Below are positions 1-8,970 of a stretch of DNA of 39,433 nucleotides, in pieces. Numbering within the stretch: position 1 is the first letter of the stretch; every line of letters starts with the position of its first letter. The notes under the pieces were generated by a model. That model was not told where the DNA came from and ran no database searches. It saw only the letters and a program-made list of their open reading frames with translations. The translations under genes were made by a program, and so were the position numbers. The stretch is from Eubacterium sp. CAG:248 (GTDB lineage: Bacteria; Bacillota; Clostridia; Lachnospirales; Lachnospiraceae), in the NCBI GenBank assembly GCA_000436475.1, contig FR886226.1, positions 1-39,433 on the forward strand, written 5' to 3'.

Positions 1-51
1 TAATAAAATGGTTTTCACATATATAATTTAATATATAAGAATTGAGGAAAA

Positions 52-1194
52 ATGAAAGTATTATATTGTAGTTGGTATGAGAATTCACAAGAAGATTTAG
101 AAAATGCACTTAATAAAATTACTGATGAGGTTATAGTTATTGAGCATAAAGTTAGAGAGTATTTAGGAATAGATGAAAGTGTAAGGCAAGAAATAATAAG
201 TATTGTTGAGAATGGGATTGATATGATTATCTCATTTGATTTTTTCCCAGCTTTATCACAAATATGTGAAAGCTATAATATTAAATATGTGTCGTGGGTG
301 TATGATTGGCCGAATTATACATTGTTTCATAAAGAGGCATATAATAAATGTAACAGAATATTTTTATTTGAGAGAGATGGCGTTAAATTATTATCGCAAT
401 ATAATATTAATAATGTATATTATTCAAGTCTCGCAGTTGATATAGACAGGCTTGATTTGCAATTAGGAACAGATATCAGCAATACAGAATATGAATATGA
501 TGTGAGTTTTGTAGGAAATATGAATTCAAATTTGAATAATATTTTGATGTTAGACGAAATTCCACAATATTATGAGGGATATATTAATGGATTAGCACAG
601 GCACAGCAAAAAATATATGGATATAATATTGTAAATGAAATAATTAATGATGAGTTTGTGGGTGAATATCTGAAAGCTGTATGTGCAGATATGGATAATT
701 TTGTAATCCCACATAAGCATATATTGTCATCGCAGATTAATAAGTATATAACGGGAATGGAAAGAGTTAATTTGTTAAAAACAATCGCTAATGAATATAA
801 TCTGGATGTATTTACAGGTAATGATAATTTGGCAATACCTAAAGCAATTATACATAAAAGTATAGATTATTATAGTGAAATGCCACGGGTGTTTAGAAAG
901 TCAAGAATTAATTTGAATGTAACATTACGTTCAATTACATCGGGTATTCCATTGAGAGTATATGATATATTAGGGGCAGGTGGATTTTGTCTTACGAATT
1001 ATCAGGAAGATATAGTACAATTGTTTAAGGCTGGAGAAGAGTTAGTTGTATTTACAAATAAGGATGATATGTTTAATAAAGTAGAATATTATCTCAGTCA
1101 CGAAAAGGAAAGATTGGAAATTGCATTAAATGGTCGTGAGGCAGTTAAAAAGTTCAGCTATGAGAATGTATTAAAATATATATTGAATTATTAA
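52..1194 (+). CDS. CgeB-type glycosyltransferase (class A)
   Basis: Predicted cytoplasmic GT-B glycosyltransferase of the CgeB/DUF3880 type, 380 aa, with no signal peptide or membrane segment. The N-terminal Rossmann-like half (about 1-130) carries SFDFFPALS and SWVYDWP. DVSFVGN near residues 150-156 begins the second half. The C-terminal nucleotide-sugar-binding region (about 286-380) has LNVTLRSITSGIPLR, GAGGFCLTNYQ and YYLSHEKERLEIALNG. The same three blocks recur in the proteins encoded at 31176, 34372 and 35910, so these four form one paralogous class. The start has a GAGG ribosome-binding site just upstream. The next gene follows after 43 bases on the same strand. Sugar donor and acceptor cannot be told from sequence. 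Related families occur in spore-crust and flagellin glycosylation loci. Confidence 0.85.
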   Translation: MKVLYCSWYENSQEDLENALNKITDEVIVIEHKVREYLGIDESVRQEIISIVENGIDMIISFDFFPALSQICESYNIKYVSWVYDWPNYTLFHKEAYNKCNRIFLFERDGVKLLSQYNINNVYYSSLAVDIDRLDLQLGTDISNTEYEYDVSFVGNMNSNLNNILMLDEIPQYYEGYINGLAQAQQKIYGYNIVNEIINDEFVGEYLKAVCADMDNFVIPHKHILSSQINKYITGMERVNLLKTIANEYNLDVFTGNDNLAIPKAIIHKSIDYYSEMPRVFRKSRINLNVTLRSITSGIPLRVYDILGAGGFCLTNYQEDIVQLFKAGEELVVFTNKDDMFNKVEYYLSHEKERLEIALNGREAVKKFSYENVLKYILNY

Positions 1195-1237
1195 TGGATA
1201 CGTAATTGATATATAGTGCAATAAAAGGAGAAATGAA

Positions 1238-2290
1238 ATGAAATTATCTGTATGTATAATTACAAAAGAGGAGTCGGAACAATTGAAAAGGTGTTTAGCG
1301 TCATTGAAAAAATATGATATGGAAATTGTAGTTGTAGATACAGGTTCGGTAGATAAAACTAAGCAGGTTATAGATGAATATGCAGATATAGGAGGATATT
1401 ATCAGTGGAATGATAATTTTGCAGCGGCAAGAAATTATTCAATTACACTTGCAAGTAATGATTGGGTTTTGATATTAGATAGTGATGAATGGATTGAAAG
1501 CATCGATGCTGATAAAGTGAATTCAATTATAATGCAGATAATGGATGAGAGTATGGTGGGACGTATTGAGCGTATTAATGATATAAGTTCATTGGAGGGC
1601 AGCACAAAGGGAATTGAGAGGATAAGCCGTCTGTTTAATAGGAAATATTGCCAATATGTTGGAAGAATTCACGAACAAATCGAGAGTGTTAATAAAAATA
1701 TAAAGTATATAGACATTCCAATTATAATTGGACACAGTGGGTATTCTGGAGATTTACAGGAAAAAAAGAAAAAAGCTGAACGTAATATAAGACTTTTAAA
1801 AATGGATTTAGAGGAACAGGGACCTTCAGCGTATACATATTATCAGTTAGGAAAAAGCTATTATATGCAGGGAAATTATGAAAAAGCATCTGAAAATTTT
1901 GAACAGGGATTGTCTTTTGATTTGAATCCTAAACTGGAATATGTTCAGGATATGGTTGAAACATATGGATATTCATTACTTAATCAGAAAAGGTTTTCAG
2001 AAATGATGTTTCTTGAAAATATTTATAAGGAATTTGCATTAAGTCCAGATTATGTATTTCTTATGGGGTTGGCATATATGAATAATGGCTTTTTTGATAA
2101 GGCAATTAGAGAATTTAAAAAAGCCTTAACGTATAAATCAAGTAAAATTGATGGATGTAATAGTTATAAAGCATATTATAATATTGGTGTTATATATGAA
2201 TGTCTTGGATACAAGGATAAAGCAATGGAAAGCTACAAATTATGCGGAAAATATGATCTGGCATTGAAAGGGATATCAAGACTTGGCTGA
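1238..2290 (+). CDS. GT2 glycosyltransferase with C-terminal TPR repeats
   Basis: Family 2 glycosyltransferase of 350 aa. The GT-A domain (about 1-190) begins SVCIITKEES, has the acceptor-loop block NDNFAAARNYS, and carries the metal-binding LDSDEW motif. The C-terminal part (about 195-345) has tetratricopeptide helices, for example YYQLGKSYYMQGNYEKASE, FLMGLAYMNNGFFDKAIRE and YYNIGVIYECLGYKDKAME. This architecture resembles SunS-like and other protein-directed glycosyltransferases, where the TPR part probably binds the polypeptide. AAGGAG at 1225-1230 supports the start at 1238. The last codons lie inside a long inverted repeat shared with the convergent gene, so both proteins end in ISRLG. 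Confidence 0.88.
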   Translation: MKLSVCIITKEESEQLKRCLASLKKYDMEIVVVDTGSVDKTKQVIDEYADIGGYYQWNDNFAAARNYSITLASNDWVLILDSDEWIESIDADKVNSIIMQIMDESMVGRIERINDISSLEGSTKGIERISRLFNRKYCQYVGRIHEQIESVNKNIKYIDIPIIIGHSGYSGDLQEKKKKAERNIRLLKMDLEEQGPSAYTYYQLGKSYYMQGNYEKASENFEQGLSFDLNPKLEYVQDMVETYGYSLLNQKRFSEMMFLENIYKEFALSPDYVFLMGLAYMNNGFFDKAIREFKKALTYKSSKIDGCNSYKAYYNIGVIYECLGYKDKAMESYKLCGKYDLALKGISRLG

Positions 2291-2310
2291 ACTCAGCCAA
2301 GTCTTGATAT
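2273..2310. terminator. Inverted repeat shared by two convergent genes
   Basis: The arms 2273-2290 and 2293-2310 are perfect reverse complements of 18 bases separated by two bases (practically a 4-base loop). The hairpin includes the stop codons of both convergent genes, which are only 2 bp apart. Neither side has a strong T run, so a bidirectional terminator or transcript-end stabiliser is likely but not certain. Confidence 0.65.
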
Positions 2311-3264
2311 TATAAGGTCTATATTGTGTATAAGTTTAATGTTTTCTTTGCTCATTTTATTCTGTATATATTTGTTATCAGATATAGGAAGCCTTATATA
2401 GTTATTTATATAATATTGAATTGTTTTAAGTCTTTGCTTTTGAATGAAGGCGGCATCAGACTGACCTATAGTTATACAAGTATTGAGTGTTAAGGAACAT
2501 AAGTTGTATATAGAATATTCTACAGCATATTGGATTTCAGGATAATTAGGCAGAGGTGATAATTTGTTGTAGATGGCTTCAATTGCGGCAGATGCATTTT
2601 GATAATAATTATTGGCATTAACACATTTAGAAATTGAAGTCTCATTGTTTTTATAGCAATAAAGGATTTCTTTAACATTGCCTATGTTGGAAGCTGTAGC
2701 AAATAAATACATAAGTGTTTCAAAATCTTCAAGTATACAGTGTTCCCTGAATTGAAGTTCTATGAGGTCAAGAAAAGATTTTTTAATAAGCTTTGACCAG
2801 AAATATCCGCCGCTTGCGATTAATTCACTTCTTTTATAGCCATTGAGTTCACCGGTTAATTCATCAGAAGCGTGTACAATGGCTGAATCTTTTGCTTCGT
2901 TATAATATCCACAATCAACAATATCATAATTGCCTGATATTGCTTTAGCATACATTTTCTCAAACATATCAGGAACTGCAATATCATCACTATCCATAAA
3001 ACCAATATAATCGCCGGAAGCATATGATAAACCAATGTTTCTGGCACCACCTGCACCGTGGTTTTCGTTAAGATTAATTAGAAGAACCTTATCAGAAAAT
3101 TGTGCCTCGCAGTCAGCAAGTATTTTCAGTGAATTGTCGGTTGAGTAATCATTTACAAGAATTAACTCAATATCCGTAAGAGTCTGGTTGACAAGACTAC
3201 TTAAGCTGTCAATAAGAGTTCTTTCGGAATTGTAAACTGGCATAATAACTGATACTTTTGGCAT
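2293..3264 (-). CDS. GT2 glycosyltransferase
   Basis: Soluble family 2 (GT-A) glycosyltransferase of 323 aa. It begins with the standard SVIMPVYNSE nucleotide-binding strand and continues with LVNDYSTDNS, the GAGGARNIGL block and the metal-binding FMDSDD motif within the first 100 residues. KLIKKSFL and LEDFETLMYLF follow, as usual for this family's acceptor side. GGGAGG lies about 12 bases before the ATG. It is the only minus-strand gene in the first 24 kb and is transcribed from the divergent region at 3265-3428. It closely resembles the GT2 encoded at 4626. Substrate unknown. Confidence 0.88.
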   Translation of the reverse strand: MPKVSVIMPVYNSERTLIDSLSSLVNQTLTDIELILVNDYSTDNSLKILADCEAQFSDKVLLINLNENHGAGGARNIGLSYASGDYIGFMDSDDIAVPDMFEKMYAKAISGNYDIVDCGYYNEAKDSAIVHASDELTGELNGYKRSELIASGGYFWSKLIKKSFLDLIELQFREHCILEDFETLMYLFATASNIGNVKEILYCYKNNETSISKCVNANNYYQNASAAIEAIYNKLSPLPNYPEIQYAVEYSIYNLCSLTLNTCITIGQSDAAFIQKQRLKTIQYYINNYIRLPISDNKYIQNKMSKENIKLIHNIDLIISRLG

Positions 3265-3331
3265 ATTAAACTTTATCCTCCCTGATATATGTGATAAAAT
3301 TATTATAACATATACTTAATGATAAAAGGAG

Positions 3332-3403
3332 ATGAGTGTGGAAATAAATTTTCACACGGGACTTTGTGTCTGCGCACATTTGACACAAAATCGCTATGAA
3401 TAA
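3332..3403 (+). CDS. Possible 23-codon leader ORF
   Basis: AAAAGGAG at 3324-3331 lies immediately before an ATG at 3332, with a GTG at 3336 as an alternative start. The frame runs 23 codons to a TAA at 3401-3403 and would encode a short Cys/His-containing peptide. Two hairpins fall inside it: arms 3336-3344/3349-3357 and 3363-3370/3382-3389. It ends just before the DUF4422-type gene. It may be a leader peptide, part of a dispersed repeat, or chance. Confidence 0.2.
   Translation: MSVEINFHTGLCVCAHLTQNRYE
3363..3389 (+). promoter_or_regulatory. Hairpin in the divergent intergenic region
   Basis: Arms 3363-3370 and 3382-3389 are perfect 8-base reverse complements around an 11-base loop. A second hairpin (3336-3344 with 3349-3357, one G-U pair, 4-base loop) lies just upstream. 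Together they would form a structured 5' leader for the gene starting at 3429. Neither is followed by a T run, so they are not classical terminators. Confidence 0.35.
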
Positions 3404-3428
3404 AATGTGCGTAGGAATGAGGATTAGT

Positions 3429-4598
3429 ATGAGTATAATTAGAATTTATTGTATGGCTCATAAGAGATATGAGAAGATTGACAATGATATATATATTCCG
3501 CTTCAGGTAGGTGCAGCGATCCACGAAGCATTAGGTTATGCTGGTGATAATACAGGAGATAATATATCAAGCCGCAATCCTTATTATAGTGAGCTGACAG
3601 GGATGTACTGGATGTATAAGAATGATACAGACTGTGATATTACCGGATTGTGCCATTATAGAAGATACTTTCTTAATGAGCATAATGAGGTTCTTATAAG
3701 CAAAGAAATAGAGAATATATTGGACGGTTATGATATTATAGTTTCAGAGCCTTTAATGCTTGATAATAAATCATTGTATGAAAGTTATTCTGAAAAACAT
3801 AATAAGAAGGATATGGATTTGACGAGGGAAGCAGTGTCAAAGCTGTATCCAGATTATTTAAGCACATTTGATGAAGTGATTAATAGCAATACAATGTATT
3901 TTGCCAATATGCTTATTGCGTCAAAAGAGAAGGTTAATACGTACTCTAAGTGGCTTTTTGATATATTATTTGAGGTTGAGAAGCATCTGGATATGACAGG
4001 ATATGATGAATATAATCAAAGAGTATATGGCTTTATTGCAGAAAGGCTGTTAAGAGTATGGATTTTACATAATAATTATAAGCCTTATGAATGTGTGGTT
4101 GGTCTTACAGAGAGTAAGGTTGAAACTAAGAGTGCAATTGAAACGACCGCAAAGTTATTAAAAAGTGGAGATTATAATAAGACTTTGCAATATCTTGATG
4201 GTGTTAAGGAGAAAAGACCAGATGCGTTTTATCTGGACTCGGATATAGATAAAAGCCTTGGATATATATATACATTTGCTAAGATAATGCAGACAGAGGA
4301 ACAGGCAGGAATGAATAATCTGTGTGGATTGTCGCTTGATTATAAGGAACTGATTAATGTTGGCAATGAGCTTGCAGATATAATAGCTGGTACTCCGGAT
4401 AAATTATATGATTATATTCAGGCAAAGAATTTGTCAATATATTATATGCTTGTTATGCTTCCAAAGTTATATGAGAATAAAGAAGATCTGATTAGCATAT
4501 ATAATTATCTTGCCAATATGTATCTTGACCATAGCAATCTAAATATGGCAAAAATATATGTTAATCAGGCGCTTGAGCTTGAACAGGCAGGGATTTGA
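3429..4598 (+). CDS. DUF4422-type glycosyltransferase
   Basis: Soluble protein of about 389 aa. The N-terminal 220 residues match the DUF4422 glycosyltransferase pattern: IYCMAHKRY, then the NPYYSELTGMYWMYKN block, GLCHYRRYF, an internal MYFANMLIAS segment and YNQRVYGFIAERLL. The remaining 170 residues are helical and may be TPR-like (KIYVNQALELEQAG at the end). I prefer ATG 3429 because GAGG lies 7 bases upstream. An in-frame ATG at 3396 would add 11 residues inside a hairpin-rich leader. It appears to be the first gene of a long plus-strand unit running to about 24.9 kb. Donor and acceptor unknown. Confidence 0.85.
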   Translation: MSIIRIYCMAHKRYEKIDNDIYIPLQVGAAIHEALGYAGDNTGDNISSRNPYYSELTGMYWMYKNDTDCDITGLCHYRRYFLNEHNEVLISKEIENILDGYDIIVSEPLMLDNKSLYESYSEKHNKKDMDLTREAVSKLYPDYLSTFDEVINSNTMYFANMLIASKEKVNTYSKWLFDILFEVEKHLDMTGYDEYNQRVYGFIAERLLRVWILHNNYKPYECVVGLTESKVETKSAIETTAKLLKSGDYNKTLQYLDGVKEKRPDAFYLDSDIDKSLGYIYTFAKIMQTEEQAGMNNLCGLSLDYKELINVGNELADIIAGTPDKLYDYIQAKNLSIYYMLVMLPKLYENKEDLISIYNYLANMYLDHSNLNMAKIYVNQALELEQAGI

Positions 4599-4625
4599 GC
4601 AGATTATAATTAGAAGTGAGGAAAT

Positions 4626-5639
4626 ATGAAAAAAGTAAGCGTGATTATTCCGTGTTTTAATGCCGTAAAATGGCTGCCAAAGTGCTTTGTGTCACTTGTT
4701 GGACAGAGTATTGGAATTGATAATCTGGAATTGATATTTGTTAATGATGCCTCCAAGGACGATGGACAGACGTGGAATATGCTTAATGAAATAGAAAAGG
4801 CATATCCAGACTCTATAATAATAATAGACCTTCCTCATAATAGAAGACAGGGTGGAGCAAGAAATGAAGGATTAAAGTATGCTTCTGGTGAATATATAGC
4901 ATTTGTTGATGCAGATGACTGGGTGGAAGCGGAATTGTTTGAAAAGGCATATTCCAAGGCGAAAGAGAAAGATGCTGATATAGTACAGTTTAATTATAAT
5001 TATTATTTTGAAAATGTTGGCATTATTCCTAATAAGAATGAAATGGATGATGAGTATTTTGAAATAAAGTCATCAGACGATAGAAAAAAGATGCTTATTA
5101 TGGAAAAATTCACATATGGGTGCTGGAATAAGCTGTATAAAAGGTCAATGGTTATTAATGCCAATACAGCATTTGCAGAAAATGTTATATACGAAGAACC
5201 ATTATTTGTGTACCCATTACTGTTTTATGCTAATAAATTGGTGAAAATGTCCGATAAATTATATATATATAGACAGAACAATAACGGAACTATGCGTAAT
5301 GATATGAAGGAGAAAGAAACTTTATTTCAGCATAGTCAGGTTCAGTTAATGGTCTGGGAGTTTATGAAGAATACTTCATATTTTAAAGAATATTATGAGG
5401 AGATTAAGTTATATTTTCTTCATACATATTTATATGAAATTCTTGATTTTGCAAAGCAGAGAGAAATAACAATAGATTACGAGCAGTATGTTCCACTTGC
5501 TAAGAAAGCGTTAAGCGAGGTTAAAGATATAACAAAGTCGCCTTATAGTGCAATACTTGTTAAGCAGATGGCATTATATAAGATGATTGAGAGTGGACTT
5601 ACTAAACAGCAGTATATTGGATATATTGATAAGATTTAA
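4626..5639 (+). CDS. GT2 glycosyltransferase
   Basis: Family 2 (GT-A) glycosyltransferase, 337 aa, soluble. Motifs in order are SVIIPCFNA at the N-terminus, FVNDASKDDG, RRQGGARNEGLKYASG, and the metal-binding FVDADDW near residue 100. CWNKLYKRSM and YEEPLFVYPL follow in the acceptor half. GAGG lies 6 bases before the ATG. It is separated from the DUF4422-type gene by 27 bases and from the next LicD gene by 12 bases, so these are probably cotranscribed. It resembles the GT2 encoded at 2293 on the other strand. Confidence 0.88.
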   Translation: MKKVSVIIPCFNAVKWLPKCFVSLVGQSIGIDNLELIFVNDASKDDGQTWNMLNEIEKAYPDSIIIIDLPHNRRQGGARNEGLKYASGEYIAFVDADDWVEAELFEKAYSKAKEKDADIVQFNYNYYFENVGIIPNKNEMDDEYFEIKSSDDRKKMLIMEKFTYGCWNKLYKRSMVINANTAFAENVIYEEPLFVYPLLFYANKLVKMSDKLYIYRQNNNGTMRNDMKEKETLFQHSQVQLMVWEFMKNTSYFKEYYEEIKLYFLHTYLYEILDFAKQREITIDYEQYVPLAKKALSEVKDITKSPYSAILVKQMALYKMIESGLTKQQYIGYIDKI

Positions 5640-5651
5640 GAGGTAGCAAGG

Positions 5652-6557
5652 ATGCTGGAGTTGGATGATAATTATTTCAAGGAAGAAGAAAGATGTGGGT
5701 TTAAAGTTCTGTCAATGATGAAGCGTGTATGGGCGGTTGAGATGGATGTACTCACAGAAATAGATCGAATTTGTAAAGAATATGGACTTACATATTACGC
5801 AGCTTTTGGAACAATGCTTGGTGCGGTAAGACACAAGGGCTTTGTTCCCTGGGATGACGATATTGATATATATATGTTAAGACCTGATTATCAGGCTTTA
5901 ATGAAGGTATTGTCAGATGAGCTGCCACAAGGCTATTATAATAGTAGTTCATATTCGGATTCTACGCATATGCAGCCGTTGACATCAGTTATGAATACTA
6001 AGTATATAATTACTGATGTGTCTGAAAGAAAAAAGTTCTATGGATGCCCATATATATGTGGTGTCGATATTTTTCCATTAGACTATATTCCAAGTGATGA
6101 AGAAGAATTACAGATGTTTAAAAATATGTATACAATTGTATACACTATTGCAAGAGAATTTAATCAATATACAATAGAAGAACGTGAACAATATTTAAAA
6201 TATATTGAGAAAATGTGTAATATAGAGATAAACAAAGAGAAAAATATATCTAATCAGCTTTGGTTGTTACTAGATAGAGTAGCAGGAATATATGGTGGGG
6301 AAGAATGTACAGAAGTTACTTATTTGCCGACTAATATATGCTATAACAAAGACTTTAAATTTAAAAAGGAATGGTTTAAGAGAGCAGAAAGATTGCCATT
6401 TGAGACGATTTCAGTTCCTGTGCCAGTTGGGTATGATGAAATACTTAAGCAGCAATATGGTGATTATATGACACCTGATAAGGATAGAGGACGTGCACAC
6501 GATTATCCTTTCTATAAAGAACAAGAAGAGTTTTTGATTAAGAAAAATTTGTTATAG
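5652..6557 (+). CDS. LicD-family phosphotransferase
   Basis: LicD/fukutin-type nucleotidyltransferase-fold enzyme, 301 aa. Family members transfer a phospho-alcohol such as phosphocholine from a CDP-linked donor onto a sugar. The signature is complete: FGTMLGAVRHKGF followed by the metal-binding WDDDID (residues 67-72). A GVDIFPLDYIP block follows, and the protein ends QQYGDYMTPDK and YPFYKEQEEF. The N-terminus and C-terminus closely match the LicD encoded at 13078, so these two form a subgroup. AGAGG lies 8 bases before the ATG and the previous stop is 12 bases upstream. Which CDP-alcohol it uses is unknown. Confidence 0.9.
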   Translation: MLELDDNYFKEEERCGFKVLSMMKRVWAVEMDVLTEIDRICKEYGLTYYAAFGTMLGAVRHKGFVPWDDDIDIYMLRPDYQALMKVLSDELPQGYYNSSSYSDSTHMQPLTSVMNTKYIITDVSERKKFYGCPYICGVDIFPLDYIPSDEEELQMFKNMYTIVYTIAREFNQYTIEEREQYLKYIEKMCNIEINKEKNISNQLWLLLDRVAGIYGGEECTEVTYLPTNICYNKDFKFKKEWFKRAERLPFETISVPVPVGYDEILKQQYGDYMTPDKDRGRAHDYPFYKEQEEFLIKKNLL

Positions 6558-6625
6558 ATATATTAATTTTATATATGAACATTTGTAAAAAGAGCAGTTA
6601 AGGTATGTTAATCATGGAGGATAAA

Positions 6626-7975
6626 ATGAAAAAAGTAATTACATATGGAACATATGATTTGTTTCATGAGGGACATTATAAATTATTAAAAAGAGCAAAG
6701 GAGTTGGGAGATTATCTTATAGTCGGAGTAACAACAGAACATTTTGATGAGGCAAGAGGAAAGCTTAATGTTGTTGACCCAATTATGAAACGTATAGAGA
6801 ATGTTAAGAATACTGGTCTTGCTGATATGATTATAGTTGAGGACCATGAAGGACAGAAGATAGAAGATATACAGAAATATAATGTAGATATATTTACTGT
6901 AGGATCTGACTGGATTGGAACATTTGACTACCTTAATGCTTTTTGTAAGGTTGTGTATCTTGAGAGAACTCCTAACATATCATCAACAATGCTTAGAAGC
7001 AGTTCATTTAATATAACAAAAGTAGGACTTGTTGGAACTGGACGTATAGCAGAAAGATTTGTTGCTGAAGCAAGATATGCAAGTGGTTTGGTTGTAACAA
7101 GTGCATATAATCCAGATATAGAAAGTGTTAAGGCGTTTAAAAATAATTGTTCTGAATATGAGATAGATATAGATACAGATAATTATGATAAGTTTCTTGA
7201 GAAAATAGATGCTGTATATATAGCTTCTACGCATGAGACACACTATGAATATGCAAAAAAAGCTTTGAAGCAGGGGAAACATGTCCTTTGTGAAAAGCCG
7301 TTGGCATTCACTAAGGATGAGAGTATAGAACTATATGATTTGGCAAAAAAACAGGGAGTAGTCTTAATGGAGGCTATTAAAGCAGCATATTGTCCAGGAT
7401 TTCAGCAGCTTCTTAATGTTGTACAGAGTGGAAAGATAGGAGAAATAAAAGATGTTGAGGCCTGCTTTTCAAGAATAGCCAGAGTTGAGTCAAGAGAGCG
7501 TAAAGATCCTAAATATGGTGGCGCATTTCTTGAGTATGGTGGTAATGCGTTAATGCCTATTATTAAGATATTAGGTCAAAATTATCAGTCGGTCACATTT
7601 GACAGTCTTGATAATGAATTAGGAACAGATGATTATACAAAAGTTCAGATTCGCTATAAAGATGCAATGGCAGCGGCAAAGGTAGGAATGGCAGTTAAAT
7701 CAGAGGGACAGTTGGTAGTTGCAGGTACTAAAGGTTATGTGATTGCACAATCACCTTGGTGGCTTACTGAAAAGTTTGATGTAAGATATGAGGATGAATC
7801 AGTAATAGAACATTACGAACCCAAATTTATAGGAGATGGACTTCGTTATGAGATTAGTGAGTTTATTGCAAAGATTCATAAATCAGGCGAAAATTCATAT
7901 AAACTTACTGCGGGAGAGTCTATTGCTATAACGGATATAACAGAGAAATTTATAAGACAGAGAAATATTATTTAA
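6626..7975 (+). CDS. Cytidylyltransferase / Gfo-Idh-MocA oxidoreductase fusion
   Basis: Bifunctional protein of 449 aa. Residues 1-130 are a glycerol-3-phosphate-cytidylyltransferase-type (TagD-like) domain: VITYGTYDLFHEGH with the catalytic HxGH at 14-17, and RTPNISSTMLR near 114-124, matching the RTxGISTT signature. Residues 131-449 are an NAD(P)-dependent oxidoreductase of the Gfo/Idh/MocA family, with VGLVGTGRIAE and CEKPLA (EKP near 223-225). The pairing suggests a CDP-polyol or CDP-sugar alcohol made by cytidylylation plus a redox step, by analogy with the CDP-ribitol enzyme Bcs1. GGAGG at 6616-6620 favours ATG 6626 over the in-frame ATGs at 6605 and 6614. It is flanked by LicD genes that could use the product. 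Confidence 0.85.
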   Translation: MKKVITYGTYDLFHEGHYKLLKRAKELGDYLIVGVTTEHFDEARGKLNVVDPIMKRIENVKNTGLADMIIVEDHEGQKIEDIQKYNVDIFTVGSDWIGTFDYLNAFCKVVYLERTPNISSTMLRSSSFNITKVGLVGTGRIAERFVAEARYASGLVVTSAYNPDIESVKAFKNNCSEYEIDIDTDNYDKFLEKIDAVYIASTHETHYEYAKKALKQGKHVLCEKPLAFTKDESIELYDLAKKQGVVLMEAIKAAYCPGFQQLLNVVQSGKIGEIKDVEACFSRIARVESRERKDPKYGGAFLEYGGNALMPIIKILGQNYQSVTFDSLDNELGTDDYTKVQIRYKDAMAAAKVGMAVKSEGQLVVAGTKGYVIAQSPWWLTEKFDVRYEDESVIEHYEPKFIGDGLRYEISEFIAKIHKSGENSYKLTAGESIAITDITEKFIRQRNII

Positions 7976-8066
7976 CTGTTAATTATAATTTATATGATAT
8001 TAAGTATGTTTGGCGGCAAGTTGGAAAGATAGTGAATTTAGATTTAATATGAGGAGTAATAAAACT

Positions 8067-8957
8067 ATGCAAGAAGATAAAAATAATATTGTTAAACTTA
8101 ATAACGAGCAGTTACGTCTTTTACAGCTTAATGAATTAGCAATGTTAATTGAAGTAGATAGAATATGCAGAAAGAATAACATTAAATATACGCTTGCGGG
8201 TGGAACTATGTTAGGTGCAGTAAGGCACAAAGGATTTATACCTTAGGATGATGACATAGATGTAAGATTTAAAAGAGAAGAATATGAGAAATTTTATGAG
8301 GCTTGCAAGAAAGATTTGGATAATGAACACTTCTTTCTCCAAGAGTATAGAACTGATCCTAATTACAGGTGGGGATATTCTAAAATGAGATTAAAAGGTT
8401 CAGAGTTTATCAGGATAGGGCAGGAACATATGCATTATGTTACAGGTGTAAATATTGATATATTTATAACGGATAATATACCAGATAACGCTATTCAGAG
8501 ACGTATACAGATAATAAAGTCATATTGCCTTAGAAAGATAATGTATTCAGAAGTTGGTATGAAAAACAGTAAAAATGTACTAATGAGGTTATGGTATAGG
8601 ATTTTATATTTAATTCCAAGAGATTTTAGTGTGAAAATATATAACAATATGGTGAAGAAGTCTAATAAAATGAAAGCAACAAATGGACGTTGTTTATTAT
8701 GGTGGGAATCTTATGTTTCATATCGTGGAATGGCATTGAAATTTTTAGACGAGTATACAGAACTTGAATTTGAAGGTATGAAATTTAGTGTTGTAAAGGA
8801 TTGGGACGAATATTTAACAATAAGTTATGGCGATTATATGAAACTTCCTCCAGTTGAGAAGAGAGTTTCAGCGGCACCAGCATCAAAAATAGAGCTGTTA
8901 AATATTACTTTAAAAGATTTACAAGATAAATATAGTAAAGAGAATGGATACTATTAA
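8067..8957 (+). pseudogene. LicD-family gene interrupted by an amber codon
   Basis: One LicD reading frame of 296 codons is interrupted only at codon 60, where TAG (8244-8246) replaces the invariant TGG of the WDDDID active-site motif. The frame reads GTMLGAVRHKGFIP, then the stop, then DDDIDVRFKREEY, and continues cleanly to YGDYMKLPPVEKR near the end. Codons beyond 60 show no other stop or shift, so the lesion looks recent, or the stop may be suppressed. GAGGAG at 8051-8056 supports ATG 8067. A fragment starting at ATG 8316 would lack the active site. Its closest relative in the window is the LicD encoded at 11120. A later motif also differs, IFITDNIPD against IFPCDGVPD. Confidence 0.88.
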
Positions 8958-8970
8958 TAAGGAGAAAGAT

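Noticed and set aside
3303..3524. 73-codon minus-strand frame across the divergent region
   Set aside because: No ribosome-binding site, overlaps the start of a well-supported gene, and codes for low-complexity sequence with no recognisable motif.
8316..8957. Separate 213-codon gene starting at ATG 8316
   Set aside because: It is the in-frame continuation of the amber-interrupted LicD, lacks its own ribosome-binding site, and would lack the catalytic motif.
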